Assembly (NCBI RefSeq): GCF_000383975.1
Contig: NZ_KB913017.1
Location: 3,634,265-3,698,264, forward strand
Length of the DNA: 64,000 nucleotides
Direction: 5' to 3'
Source of the DNA: Natronorubrum tibetense GA33
Lineage (GTDB): Archaea; Halobacteriota; Halobacteria; Halobacteriales; Natrialbaceae
In this document: positions 46,154 to 54,260 of the stretch, piece by piece
How the letters are laid out: each line of letters opens with the position of its first letter
Position numbering within the stretch: the first letter of the stretch is position 1
The notes under the pieces: model-generated
Told to the model about the DNA's origin: nothing
The model's database searches: none
Seen by the model: the letters and a program-made list of their open reading frames with translations, nothing else
Made by a program: the position numbers and the translations under genes

Positions 46154-46528
46154 TCAAGCCTCGGGGTATTCTCCTGTACCGCTGATAAAATAGTAGCCGT
46201 GGTCAGTTTCTCTCAACAATTCGATTGCAAGTGGTTTGATACTGAGTTCGACAACGTCTCGATCGTCAACGCTGCCCACGTGGCCTTCGTGGTGTTCACT
46301 CACATCTTCCCCAAGCAATTCGTTGTAGATCCGGTGCTCTTCGTACATTTCGACGTACGATTGAGCCGAGTCTCGGTCCACTGATTCGGGTGGCTCCGGC
46401 ATCTCCTTGAGTTCGTCGTAGACGTGAACATCTTCTGGGGCCGTGTAATTTTTCCCGCCTGGATCTTGTTCTGACAGGCATCCTGCGAGTAGCGCTGGGG
46501 TGAGTGCGAGGAGGGCACGACGCTGCAT
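46154..46528 (-). pseudogene. N-terminal part of a lipoprotein gene, truncated by the TnpB element
   Basis: Starts MQRRALLALTPALLAGCLSEQDP: a short signal with lipobox LAGC at about residue 17. The mature part (DELKEMPEPPESVDRDSAQSYVEMYEEHRIYNELLG..., ending GYYFISGTG) looks like a secreted haloarchaeal domain. The last codons, EYPEA and the stop, are encoded by the left-end hairpin of the insertion element, so the natural protein was longer. The continuation lies at 44203-44829. A secreted truncated product is possible. Confidence 0.7.
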
Positions 46529-47330
46529 ACCCGTTATTTTGTAGGCTTGTCAATAAGTATTCATGACCAGTCGTAGCTGTTCCGTCTGTGTCCTGTGCGT
46601 AGCGTAGGGACCTACGCGAAGACGGAGACAAACAGGGCATCATGGTCGAATAGTACTGCACCGCACCAGAATTCCTCTCGCTGTCGTGTCGTCTTATCTA
46701 CTATTGGGCCAAACTCTTTCCGTGCGGCTAATTCCGCTTATTGTTGTCTCTGTGGAGGCCTATCAGACCCCTCAGCCAGCGCATTGCTGTCGCGAACAAA
46801 TCCGCAAGCGAGAACGATAGAAATCGAATCTGGATTTGAGGTAAACGACTCGCACACAGCGAAGTGAGCATACCTAGACGTCGTTCAACTCCCAGCCAGC
46901 ACGCGTATCTAATGATTACTCGTGGATCCGGCAACTATTCTCGAGCCCGAGCTCCCTCCCTCGAGAGGCACAACCGAGAACCAAACTGGCCATCGAGGCA
47001 GTGAACGACTGATTACGTCGGAGATTGTGAAGAACAGTGGCGTGTGACCGTCTCAAAGAGTTATTTCGCTACGAGGCGATATCGGCTCGCTAACAGGCGA
47101 AGACGTCGTTTTTAAAGTGGAACGACAAGTCTACGCTCGGTAACACGTGATTGTACTGACGGGACGACAGAAATATCCGCAGAACTCACCATCAATAAGA
47201 GGATACTATCCGACTGATCGAACAGTTCCCACAGGTCTTGGGTCAAAATCAGTAACCAATACCGCCTGCGATTGGCTTTTATAGCGTGGCTTGCTACGGG
47301 TAAATGGACAATTGAACTCGTGATTTAGCA
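46529..47330. other. Gene-poor stretch with tRNA-Gly 3'-end remnants
   Basis: About 800 bases without a supported gene. It holds two more partial tRNA-Gly 3' ends (about 46773-46783 and 46883-46904) and, near its end, the TATA-like TTTTATAGCG (47276-47285) that probably serves the HalOD1 gene. The rest shows no structure I can interpret. Confidence 0.5.
46773..46904 (+). repeat. Distal tRNA-Gly 3'-end copies
   Basis: CAGCCAGCGCA (46773-46783) and GTTCAACTCCCAGCCAGCACGC (46883-46904, about two changes from the tRNA end) flank a spacer with CGCGAACAAATCCGCAAGCG and AGAAATCG...TGGATTTGA. That spacer matches the type following the tRNA-proximal copies. They mark the far edge of the island at about 3.1 kb from the tRNA. 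Confidence 0.65.
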
Positions 47331-47684
47331 ATGCAAACTGAACTCCCTACCGCTGACGATGCGAACGACCTCCAGTACGACCAGACCAACGACCGCTACG
47401 TCTTCCACCACGATTTCGAAAGCACGGCGACGATCACTACGACGATCGTCCACGCCATCGCCTCGATTGCGGACACCGACGTCTCCCAGGGCGAGTTCTC
47501 TCTCTACGACAGCGTCGACCCGGACGCGCTCGATCGCATCTTCAGCAAGAAGGCCGACGGCACCGAACGCTCCGGCGGTCACATCGCCTTCACCGCGCTC
47601 GAGCACGAGGTGTACGTCTACGCGAACGGCGACGTCATCGTCTACCCGCCGACGGAGACGAGCCGCCACGGCCAGCCGAGCTGA
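47331..47684 (+). CDS. HalOD1 output-domain protein
   Basis: 117 aa. YDQTNDRYVFHHDFESTATITTTIVHAIASIADTDVSQGEFSLYDSVDPDALDRIF is the haloarchaeal output domain 1 pattern, a small domain found alone or at the end of sensory regulators and thought to act in signalling. LEHEVYVYANGDVIVYPP closes it. No HTH or receiver is attached. Monocistronic, just outside the tRNA-Gly island. Confidence 0.85.
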   Translation: MQTELPTADDANDLQYDQTNDRYVFHHDFESTATITTTIVHAIASIADTDVSQGEFSLYDSVDPDALDRIFSKKADGTERSGGHIAFTALEHEVYVYANGDVIVYPPTETSRHGQPS

Positions 47685-47840
47685 ACGCGACCCCTGTCCG
47701 TTCCCGCCGCTCTCTACTCCCCCGTTTTTCGACGCTCGAGAGCCGTCTGTACGTCACTGTTGCGGATCGATCCGCCTGAACCGACGACCCGAAATCCGCA
47801 TGGAACGGGTTTAGGGGTCTTCACCCCGTCAACAAAATCG

Positions 47841-48155
47841 ATGACCGTAATCGCACTCCTGAGCGTCGCACCGGTGGTCGAGGGGAGCATGTCCGGCGAG
47901 ATCGCGAAGGCCGTCGAGGCGCTCGAGGCGTACGACGTCGAGTACGAGACGAATCCGATGGGGACGGTAATCGAGACGGACGACATCGACGAACTCTTCG
48001 CGGCCGCACAGGCGGCCCACGAAGCGGTCGACCACGATCGCGTCAGCACCGTGTTGAAGATCGACGATAAACGGAACCGAGACACGAACGCGGCGGCAAA
48101 AGTCGAGGCCGTGGAGGGGCATCTCGGTCGGGCAGCGACGAACACGGACGAATAA
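47841..48155 (+). CDS. MTH1187-family thiamine-binding protein
   Basis: 104 aa from ATG 47841. Small ferredoxin-like fold: TVIALLSVAPVVEGSMSGEIAKAVEALEAYDVEYETNPMGTVIETDD and DELFAAAQAAHEAVD, ending with DKRNRDTNAAAKVEAVE. Members of this family (YkoF/MTH1187-like) bind thiamine or related pyrimidines as tetramers; a transport or scavenging role is inferred. No thiamine gene adjoins it. Confidence 0.85.
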   Translation: MTVIALLSVAPVVEGSMSGEIAKAVEALEAYDVEYETNPMGTVIETDDIDELFAAAQAAHEAVDHDRVSTVLKIDDKRNRDTNAAAKVEAVEGHLGRAATNTDE

Positions 48156-48240
48156 CGGCGAGTACCCGCGTAGAAATCTCGCACTCGAAGGTGGTGACGG
48201 GACACTCGAGCGAGAAGAGAGTGAAGACGCGTCTCGTACT

Positions 48241-48319
48241 ATCTGCTGTACGTCATTTCCGGGGGGACCGAGATCTCTTGGGTCCCACCGGTACATCGGT
48301 ACAGCAAACCGTCTCAGGC
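48241..48319. repeat. Inverted-repeat element, copy 1, at the usp stop codon
   Basis: TGCTGTAC at 48244-48251 and GTACAGCA at 48299-48306 bracket a GC-rich core containing CGGTGGGACC (minus-strand reading). The reverse complement aligns over about 80 bases with copy 2 at 55715-55800. The right arm begins 8 bases after the usp stop codon, exactly as in copy 2. Confidence 0.7.
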
Positions 48320-48757
48320 GGGGACAACCTTGACCGGCCGATCCGTATCGAGGATGACGGACTGGGCGACGCTGCCGAACAGGACCTTCCCGACGGGTGA
48401 CTGTCTGCGGGCACCGACGACGAGTTCGTCGACATCAAACGTGTTTGCGACGTCGACGATGGCCGCAGCGGGATTGCCGGTTGCCGTGTGAACGGTGGTA
48501 TCGACGCCGGCCTCAACCAGTTCTTCGACGGCCAGCGAGATCGTTTCGACCGGGTCGTCGATGTCGTCGACCGAGAGATCGGACCGAATCTTCCCGATCT
48601 CCACGTCGTCGTCGCTGTCGGCAAACTCGAGTTCTTTCCTGACGTGCAGCAGTTCGACGGCGACGTTGTCCGCTGCGTTCGGCAGATCGAGAACGGCCTC
48701 GACCTGTGCGCTCACTCGGTCTGGTTGTTCGTCGATCGGGACGAGTACTGTGTACAT
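48314..48757 (-). CDS. Universal stress protein (UspA family)
   Basis: 147 aa from ATG 48757. Rossmann-like UspA fold: MYTVLVPIDEQPDRVSAQVEAVLDL at the start and VDELVVGARRQSPVGKVLFGSVAQSVILDTDRPVKVVP at the end. The ATP-binding signature G-x2-G-x9-G(S/T) is present in altered form (GARRQSPVGKVLFGSV). Probably a nucleotide-binding stress protein. Divergent from the HMA-domain gene with about 100 bases between starts; its stop codon touches a repeat element. Confidence 0.9.
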   Translation of the reverse strand: MYTVLVPIDEQPDRVSAQVEAVLDLPNAADNVAVELLHVRKELEFADSDDDVEIGKIRSDLSVDDIDDPVETISLAVEELVEAGVDTTVHTATGNPAAAIVDVANTFDVDELVVGARRQSPVGKVLFGSVAQSVILDTDRPVKVVPA

Positions 48758-48860
48758 GGTCGAACGAACAGTCCAATCACATATCAAACCACCCATTGGA
48801 ACACCTGCGTGGGAATCGAAGACGGAACGTTCTATTCGGTGTGGGGGCCTACGCACACGT

Positions 48861-49070
48861 ATGGAACAAACGATACTCGAAGTTACCGGCATGGCGTGTG
48901 ATGGCTGTGAAGCGACCGTAGTCGAGGCTCTCGAGGCCATCGAGGGGGTCTCGTCCGTGACGGCGGACCACGAGGAGAACGAGGTTCGCGTCGAACACGA
49001 CGGGGCGACCGTCGACGAAGCGACGGTCAGCGGGACGGTCGAAGCGGCCGGCTACGAGGTCGTCGCCTAA
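48861..49070 (+). CDS. Heavy-metal-associated (CopZ-like) metallochaperone
   Basis: 69 aa. Complete HMA domain with MACDGCEATVVEALEAIEGV; the Cys pair in GMxCxxC binds Cu(I) and GYEVVA is the usual end. Carries copper to a P-type ATPase or a regulator, neither of which is adjacent. Divergent from usp. Confidence 0.9.
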   Translation: MEQTILEVTGMACDGCEATVVEALEAIEGVSSVTADHEENEVRVEHDGATVDEATVSGTVEAAGYEVVA

Positions 49071-49147
49071 GAGACGGCGGAAACGGTTCCGATAGCCGGG
49101 AGCGCGAACTACCAAACTGTTTTACGACGGAGAGCGAACCAGTGGCT

Positions 49148-50080
49148 ATGGAGAGTCTCAATCGGATGGCGATCGAGTTGGTCGACGAGGCCCTCGAGTA
49201 CGCCGAAGAGCTGAATATCGGCGGCTACGACCTCGAGAACGAGGCGAGCGTCCTCGACTTCGGCCTCGAGTTCGACGGGGGGATCGAAGCCGGACTGTTG
49301 CTGACGGAGATCCAGACGGCGGGGATGGCGACGCCGAGTCACCGACTCGGCGAACTCGGTGGAGCACCGATCCCGTTCGTCGAGCTCTCGACGGATCAGC
49401 CGGCCCTGTCGCTGCTCTGCTCACAGAAGGCGGGTTGGGAAGTGATGACGGAGGACTTCGAAGGACTGGGCAGCGGCCCTGCCCGAGCGCTCGTCGCCGA
49501 GGAAGAGGAGTTTCACCGCGTCGGCTACACGGACGCCTTCGATCTGACGGCGCTGGCTGTCGAAACCGAACAGGACCCAACCGAAGCCGCGGCCGAACAC
49601 GTCGCAGACCTCGCGGAGGTCGAGACGAGTGGGGTCTTCCTGCTTGCCTATCCGACCGCGAGCCTGGTCGGGAGCATCACAAACGCCGCCCGGACGGCTG
49701 AACTGGCGACGTTTCGCCTCTCCGAACTGGGCTACGACCCGCTTGATATCGTTTCGGCGACGGGTCGAGCGCCAGTGGCCCCCGTTGCCGCGGACGAACG
49801 AACGGCGATCGCTCGCACGAACGACGCCATCGCCTACGGCGGGACGGCCCACCTCACGGTTCGTGAGGACGCCGACATCTTCGAGGACGTGCCGTCGACG
49901 GCTGCCGAGGGTCACGGACGGCCGTTCGGCGAGATTTTCGACGACCTCGAGTGGGAGTTCTCGGAGGTCCCCTCGGATCTCTTCGCGCCCGCGAAGGTGA
50001 CGATCGACGTGATCGGCGGACCGACGTACGTCCACGGCGAGACGGACGAAGCGTTGCTCGTCGAGTCGTTCGACCTGTAG
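49148..50080 (+). CDS. mch: Methenyltetrahydromethanopterin cyclohydrolase
   Basis: 310 aa from ATG 49148 (an in-frame GTG two codons earlier is an alternative). Interconverts methenyl- and formyl-carrier C1 units; in haloarchaea, which use folate-type carriers, its physiological cofactor is debated. Family motifs: NRMAIELVDEALEYAEELNI, FDGGIEAGLLLTEIQTAGMA, and DDIVSATGRAPVAPVA-like DIVSATGRAPVAPVAADE near residues 205-220. A conserved small gene follows by 2 bases. Confidence 0.93.
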   Translation: MESLNRMAIELVDEALEYAEELNIGGYDLENEASVLDFGLEFDGGIEAGLLLTEIQTAGMATPSHRLGELGGAPIPFVELSTDQPALSLLCSQKAGWEVMTEDFEGLGSGPARALVAEEEEFHRVGYTDAFDLTALAVETEQDPTEAAAEHVADLAEVETSGVFLLAYPTASLVGSITNAARTAELATFRLSELGYDPLDIVSATGRAPVAPVAADERTAIARTNDAIAYGGTAHLTVREDADIFEDVPSTAAEGHGRPFGEIFDDLEWEFSEVPSDLFAPAKVTIDVIGGPTYVHGETDEALLVESFDL

Positions 50081-50082
50081 CC

Positions 50083-50592
50083 GTGCAGTTCAAACCGGTT
50101 CCCGAACCGCCGAGTGATATCGAGGCTATAGGGCCGATTCTCGAGGCCGTTCCCTCCGAAGCCGGGGCCGTCGACGACTGTTGTCAGCATCTCATAGCGG
50201 AGACGTCCCTCGAGAGCCGAAGCGAGGCCGAGACCTGGCTCGTCTTTCTGCGGGCGCTCGAACTCGTGACCGAGGAGCCGGCAGGCTATCGTCGACGTTC
50301 GGACGCGAAGGGCATGATTGATGGCGCATCGCCGAATTCGGACCGACTCCAACGGGCGTTTCGAGACCGCGTCTACGGGGCAGATTCGGTGCTCGAGATC
50401 CTCGAGCGAGCCGAGACGCCGCTTTCCACCGAGGAGGCCGGTGCCGAATTCCGTCAGCGGGCGACTGCTTCCAACCGTCGGAGCAACGTCGGTCGAAATC
50501 GGCTCGATGACGGCGATCGCGTCAATCGGCTGCTCGAGTGGACAACGCTGTTGGGACTCGGAGACCGAACCGACGACGGTCGGTACAGGTAG
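50083..50592 (+). CDS. Conserved haloarchaeal protein coupled to mch, function unknown
   Basis: 169 aa from GTG 50083, 2 bases after the mch stop, so co-transcribed and probably translationally coupled. Helical and charged: EAVPSEAGAVDDCCQHLIAETSLESRSEAETWLVFLRALELVTEEPAGYRRR resembles a helical bundle or degenerate winged helix. No membrane segment or catalytic motif. I do not recognise a family. Confidence 0.75.
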   Translation: MQFKPVPEPPSDIEAIGPILEAVPSEAGAVDDCCQHLIAETSLESRSEAETWLVFLRALELVTEEPAGYRRRSDAKGMIDGASPNSDRLQRAFRDRVYGADSVLEILERAETPLSTEEAGAEFRQRATASNRRSNVGRNRLDDGDRVNRLLEWTTLLGLGDRTDDGRYR

Positions 50593-50721
50593 CCGTCACT
50601 GCGGGTTCCACTCCGGTATACGCGGTCGCCGGTAACTCCGTCAACGAACCGCTTCCGAGATAGTTTGCGCTCGAGACCGAGTACCAAAAAGCATTTTACA
50701 GTCGCTTTCCCGCATTATCCT

Positions 50722-50949
50722 ATGCTCGAGAATGTCGTACTACAACAAGGTGGTGCCGCCTTCGCCTTTCTCTTCTTCATCGTCTTCACGGTCATCTTTC
50801 TCGCGATGGTCGTGTGGGTCTACACCGACGCGGAGCAAAACAGCGACCACCCCGCGTTTCTCTGGGCGATCGTCGTCTTCCTCGCGCCGGTGTTGGGGCT
50901 CGTCCTGTACTTCCTGCTCGGACGGAACGCCCGCAGGAGTCAGTTTTAG
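50722..50949 (+). CDS. PLDc_N-type small membrane protein
   Basis: 75 aa from ATG 50722. Two membrane helices: GAAFAFLFFIVFTVIFLAMVVWVYTDAEQNSDHP then AFLWAIVVFLAPVLGLVLYFLLGRN. The VWVYxDAxxRS/N...PxLWAxVVFLxPVLGLxLYFLxGR pattern is the phospholipase D-nuclease N-terminal membrane module, here alone. Function unknown; possibly a scaffold. Confidence 0.85.
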   Translation: MLENVVLQQGGAAFAFLFFIVFTVIFLAMVVWVYTDAEQNSDHPAFLWAIVVFLAPVLGLVLYFLLGRNARRSQF

Positions 50950-51045
50950 CGCCGGTATCTGCGGTCTCGCGAAACGACTGCCGGTCCGCGGCCGCTCGAG
51001 GATCGACCGGCCGATTTTACCCGCTCGCGCTCGAGGTCGTACTCG

Positions 51046-51441
51046 ATGACCGACCGCGCGCTCAACTTTCGAGCAATCGTCGCGTCGATACGGAACGACG
51101 CGGAGTCGACCGCCGAATCGACCACGATCGTCGACGCGACCGGAACCGATCCAGTCGACGTCTGTCAGGCGGTGTATCGGCGCCTCGGAGAGCACACCGA
51201 CCACGCCGACTGCGAGTTCTACATGAGCCTCAACACGCGTCGCGAGATGGAACGCGGGCTCGTGAAACGCGGCCCCGAAGCCGCCTCGCTTGACTTTCTC
51301 GAGCGACAGATCCGAACCGACGTCTCGATGCCGGACGAGACGGTGCTGTTCATGGAACCCGACGCAGTTACGCTCGGCGGCACGATCACCGGCTCGTCGC
51401 CGATCGGGGTGGGGACGATCTCGAAGACGGAATCGGCCTGA
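51046..51441 (+). CDS. Conserved haloarchaeal protein, function unknown
   Basis: 131 aa, acidic, soluble. NFRAIVASIRNDAESTAESTTIVDATGTDPVDVCQAVYRRLGEHTDHADCEFYMSL then SMPDETVLFMEPDAVTLGGTITGSSPIGVGT. An alternating alpha/beta pattern without a motif I can assign. Faces the convergent GTPase gene with 14 bases between stops. Confidence 0.75.
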   Translation: MTDRALNFRAIVASIRNDAESTAESTTIVDATGTDPVDVCQAVYRRLGEHTDHADCEFYMSLNTRREMERGLVKRGPEAASLDFLERQIRTDVSMPDETVLFMEPDAVTLGGTITGSSPIGVGTISKTESA

Positions 51442-51455
51442 AAACAGGTTGTCAG

Positions 51456-53060
51456 TCAGTCCATCGGGTGGACCTTGGTCACCGTTCCGACACCCTTGCT
51501 CCGGCCTTCGCGGAAGACGAACTTCTGGCCCTCCTCGACGAGGTACGGGCGGAACTTAAATCGAACCGTGGTTTCGCCGGTGTCGCCAGGGAGGAGCCGC
51601 CCGTCGTCGGGGTGGAAGGCAGCGGCCTCGCCGATCGTCTCGAGGTGGACGACGGGTTCGTAGCCGTCGCCGATTCGCGTGGGATGGTTGAGCACCATCA
51701 CCTCGGCTTCGAACTCCCGGACCGGTTTCGGATCGGCCTCGCGGGGCAGGAGGACCATCCCGCGCTCGATGGCGCTCTCTTTGACGCCTTTCAGCGCGAT
51801 GCCGACGATGCGGCCGGCCTGAGCCTTGTCGACGCGGTGGTAGTGCATCTCGATCGAGCGGACCTCGACCTCCTGGAACCGGCCGTCGGGCATCGGCCCC
51901 AGTAGGAGTTCGTCGCCGGCCTCGACTTCGCCGGACATCACCGTCCCCGAGGCGACCGCGCCGACGCCGGTCACCGAGTAGCTCCGATCGACGTACATCC
52001 GGAATTCGCCGGTGTCCTGGGAGGTTTTCGGTAACCGATCGAAGAGTTCGTCCAGCGTCTCGAGGCCGTCCATCGTGATCGCGCTCGTCTCGACGATCGG
52101 GACGACGCGGTCGCCGATCTCGTCGATCGCGGCGTCGACGCCGTGGCGGGCGACCCGCAGCGGCGACTTCTCGACCTCGCGCAGGAGTCGTTCGACCTCG
52201 CGTTCGACCTCCTCGACGCGCTCGTCGTCGACGGCGTCGGTCTTGGTGATCGCGACGATGGTCGGGAGTTCCGTCGCGAGCAAGACGCCGAGGTGTTCGC
52301 GGGTGGTTCGGGTCGGCCCGTCGTCCGCGGCGACGACCAGCAGGCCGTAGTCGAGTTTCTGCCCGACCAGTCCCCGGATCGTCGTCCGGAGCCACGGCTC
52401 GTGCCCGACGGTGTCGACGAACGAGACGAGTCGATCTGCCTCCTCGACGACGGCTGCTCGATCCGCCTTGCGGTTCGGGTTACCGACCCGAATCGGGCCG
52501 CCATCCTCGTCGAAGCCGTACACGGCGTAGGAGAGGTCCGCGGAGAGTCCGCGCTCGACCTCGTGGGGTTGGACGTCGAGATAGGCGCGCGTGGCGCCGT
52601 CGCCGTCGTCCGGCTTGCCGGTTACGAGCGACCCGACCAGCGTACTCTTCCCGTGGTCGACGTGACCCGCGGTACCGACGACAACGTGTTCGTCGTCCGT
52701 CTCGAGGACGCCGCCTTCCCGCACCTGAGCGAGGCCCACCAACCCGTCGTTGATCCCCCACGTCTGAACGTCGTCGATGTGTGCGTCGGCCTCCTCGGCC
52801 AGCAAGGAGAGGACGTCCATCGTCTCGGAGAAGGTGTCGGGATCGATGCCGGCGAGTCCGCCGTCGTCCGTCACGCCGACGACGTACGTCGCCTCGCCGT
52901 CTCCCGAGAGAATTCGGTGTCGGAGTTGCGCGGCCAAACTCTCTCGGCGTCCACCCTCGAGGTGAACGTTACGTGACAGTCGTTCCTTGAACTCGACGTT
53001 GCCACCGTCCTGTTCACCACGGTCCAGGGCTCGCTCGAGGAGAGCCCGGTCACGGCTCAT
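51456..53060 (-). CDS. GTPBP1-like translational GTPase
   Basis: 534 aa from ATG 53060 (an ATG nine codons earlier is possible). An N-terminal domain of about 120 residues (VEFKERLSRNVHLEGGRRESLAAQL) precedes an EF-Tu-like G domain: G1 GHVDHGKST, G3 DTVGH, and G4 as TKTD in place of NKxD. Domains 2 and 3 follow (DRSYSVTGVGAVASGTVMSGEVEAGDEL, HYHRVDKAQAGRIVGIALKGV), ending VFREGRSKGVGTVTKV. Archaeal members of the GTPBP1/2 group are uncharacterised; eukaryotic ones act in ribosome rescue and mRNA turnover. Binds GTP and probably the ribosome. Confidence 0.9.
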   Translation of the reverse strand: MSRDRALLERALDRGEQDGGNVEFKERLSRNVHLEGGRRESLAAQLRHRILSGDGEATYVVGVTDDGGLAGIDPDTFSETMDVLSLLAEEADAHIDDVQTWGINDGLVGLAQVREGGVLETDDEHVVVGTAGHVDHGKSTLVGSLVTGKPDDGDGATRAYLDVQPHEVERGLSADLSYAVYGFDEDGGPIRVGNPNRKADRAAVVEEADRLVSFVDTVGHEPWLRTTIRGLVGQKLDYGLLVVAADDGPTRTTREHLGVLLATELPTIVAITKTDAVDDERVEEVEREVERLLREVEKSPLRVARHGVDAAIDEIGDRVVPIVETSAITMDGLETLDELFDRLPKTSQDTGEFRMYVDRSYSVTGVGAVASGTVMSGEVEAGDELLLGPMPDGRFQEVEVRSIEMHYHRVDKAQAGRIVGIALKGVKESAIERGMVLLPREADPKPVREFEAEVMVLNHPTRIGDGYEPVVHLETIGEAAAFHPDDGRLLPGDTGETTVRFKFRPYLVEEGQKFVFREGRSKGVGTVTKVHPMD

Positions 53061-53182
53061 GTAGAGCGGTAGCTGCTCACATGGCAAAAGCCTTCCCGTG
53101 GGTTGTTAACACGAGACACGACTGTGTCGAATAGTAAAACCCACGCAGAACGTCGAACGGTCCGTGAGCCGACCGTCAACCG

Positions 53183-53659
53183 TCACTCCTCGACGTGAAT
53201 GTACCCGAGCATCCGGCGCGGGTGGGGTTCACAGAGGTACTCGTGCATGTTGCTGTTCGCCTCGAACTCGAGTGTCGCCGCGTCGCCGCGGCTGTGAATG
53301 TCGGCCGTTCGGAGACCGCTGACCACCCGGTTGTCCTCGTTTCTGATCGCGAGATTGTGGTTGACACCGTCGGCGTTCTCCCACGTCAACTCGTACTCGT
53401 TGCCGTCGAACAGGAGCAGCGTTGGGTTGCGAATGCCGTCGATAAGATCCGGTTCGGCGCCTTCCCAGCCGCCGGTGTACCCCATCAGCTGAATCTCGTC
53501 GACATCTTCCCAATCGTCCGGGTTGAGGGGCTGTTGCCACTCGTTGTCATCGTCTCCGCCATCGTCACTGCTGCTGGTACAGCCGGCAAGGCCCGCTGTG
53601 AGCGCGGCTCCGGAAACGGCGAGTGCGCGACGCCGACCTACGGACCTGTGGTTGGTCAT
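53183..53659 (-). CDS. Lipid-anchored cupredoxin (halocyanin-like blue copper protein)
   Basis: 158 aa from ATG 53659. The N-terminus VGRRRALAVSGAALTAGLAGC has a twin-arginine motif and lipobox (Cys27), so it is exported folded and anchored outside. After an acidic linker the plastocyanin-like domain has the type 1 copper ligands H101 (GVNHNLAI), C143, H146 and M150 (YLCEPHPRRMLG). It could carry electrons between quinol-oxidising enzymes and a terminal oxidase such as CoxB. Shorter than classical halocyanins and with an unusual CEPHPRRM spacing. Confidence 0.88.
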   Translation of the reverse strand: MTNHRSVGRRRALAVSGAALTAGLAGCTSSSDDGGDDDNEWQQPLNPDDWEDVDEIQLMGYTGGWEGAEPDLIDGIRNPTLLLFDGNEYELTWENADGVNHNLAIRNEDNRVVSGLRTADIHSRGDAATLEFEANSNMHEYLCEPHPRRMLGYIHVEE

Positions 53660-53792
53660 ACGCGTCCAGTAGAACGTGACCATCTTAAATCCTGATGTGA
53701 ACGCGTCGGACGCTGAAGTTACCGGGTGGCCCGCTGTCCCCACGGGACCGTTCCAGCCCCGGTTTCAAGTCGATCCGGACCGTACGATCGGT

Positions 53793-53972
53793 ATGAGTGT
53801 CAGTGGTCTCTGTCAGATCTGCGAGTCGCGCCCGGCCCAGAAGCGGTGTGCGAACTGCGGCACGCTCGCGTGCGATGTTCATTTCGAGGATCCGAAGGAA
53901 CTGTGCGTCGAGTGCGTCGCACAGGCCGATCCGAGTCGCCAGTCGGACGACGTCGACATCCACCGATTCTGA
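53793..53972 (+). CDS. Small Cys-rich zinc-binding protein
   Basis: 59 aa. CQICESRPAQKRCANCGTLACDVHFEDPKELCVECV has four CxxC-type pairs and one His, enough for two zinc sites in a B-box or HIT-like arrangement. Haloarchaea encode many such microproteins, some affecting biofilm or swarming; the role here is unknown. The next gene starts 6 bases after its stop. Confidence 0.82.
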   Translation: MSVSGLCQICESRPAQKRCANCGTLACDVHFEDPKELCVECVAQADPSRQSDDVDIHRF

Positions 53973-53978
53973 TTCATC

Positions 53979-54260
53979 GTGACATCCATCCGTGATTTAC
54001 TCGGCGAGTCCCTGGCCGTCGGCGAGCAGTTCTGCCTCCGTCTCGAGGAGCGGGACGGAATTCTCGTCGCCGACCACCCGCACGACTCGAGTCCGATGGA
54101 CATCGCCGTCGTCGAGGGTCTGGAGCTGCTCGAGGAGCGACCGCCGTCCGACCCGGTCAGGGTCGAACTCCTGAGAAAACGAGTCGACGGGCGAATCGCC
54201 GGCCGCGTCGTCGGACTCGATTGCGACGATTCGCCGAACGAAGACGGCAACCGAGATTAG
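53979..54260 (+). CDS. Conserved small haloarchaeal protein, function unknown
   Basis: 93 aa from GTG 53979, probably co-transcribed with the zinc protein. DLLGESLAVGEQFCLRLEERDGILVADHPHDSSPMDIAVVEGLELLEERPPSDP then VELLRKRVDGRIAGRVVGLDCDD. Soluble and acidic, no motif recognised. The end overlaps the pyrF stop by 4 bases on the opposite strand. Confidence 0.72.
   Translation: MTSIRDLLGESLAVGEQFCLRLEERDGILVADHPHDSSPMDIAVVEGLELLEERPPSDPVRVELLRKRVDGRIAGRVVGLDCDDSPNEDGNRD

Larger units (their letters stand above)
44827..46170 (-). mobile_element. tnpB-only IS200/IS605-family (IS1341-type) element
   Basis: Contains one tnpB gene and no tnpA. The left end has the hairpin CCCCGAGG-N5-CCTCGGGG (46146-46166) and the right end CCCCGCCC-N5-GGGCGGGG (44833-44853), which overlaps the tnpB stop as expected where a guide (omega) RNA is made. 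There are no terminal inverted repeats or target duplications, as is normal for this family. The ends are estimated to within a few bases. The host lipoprotein frame stops at the left end and resumes at the right end. Confidence 0.8.
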
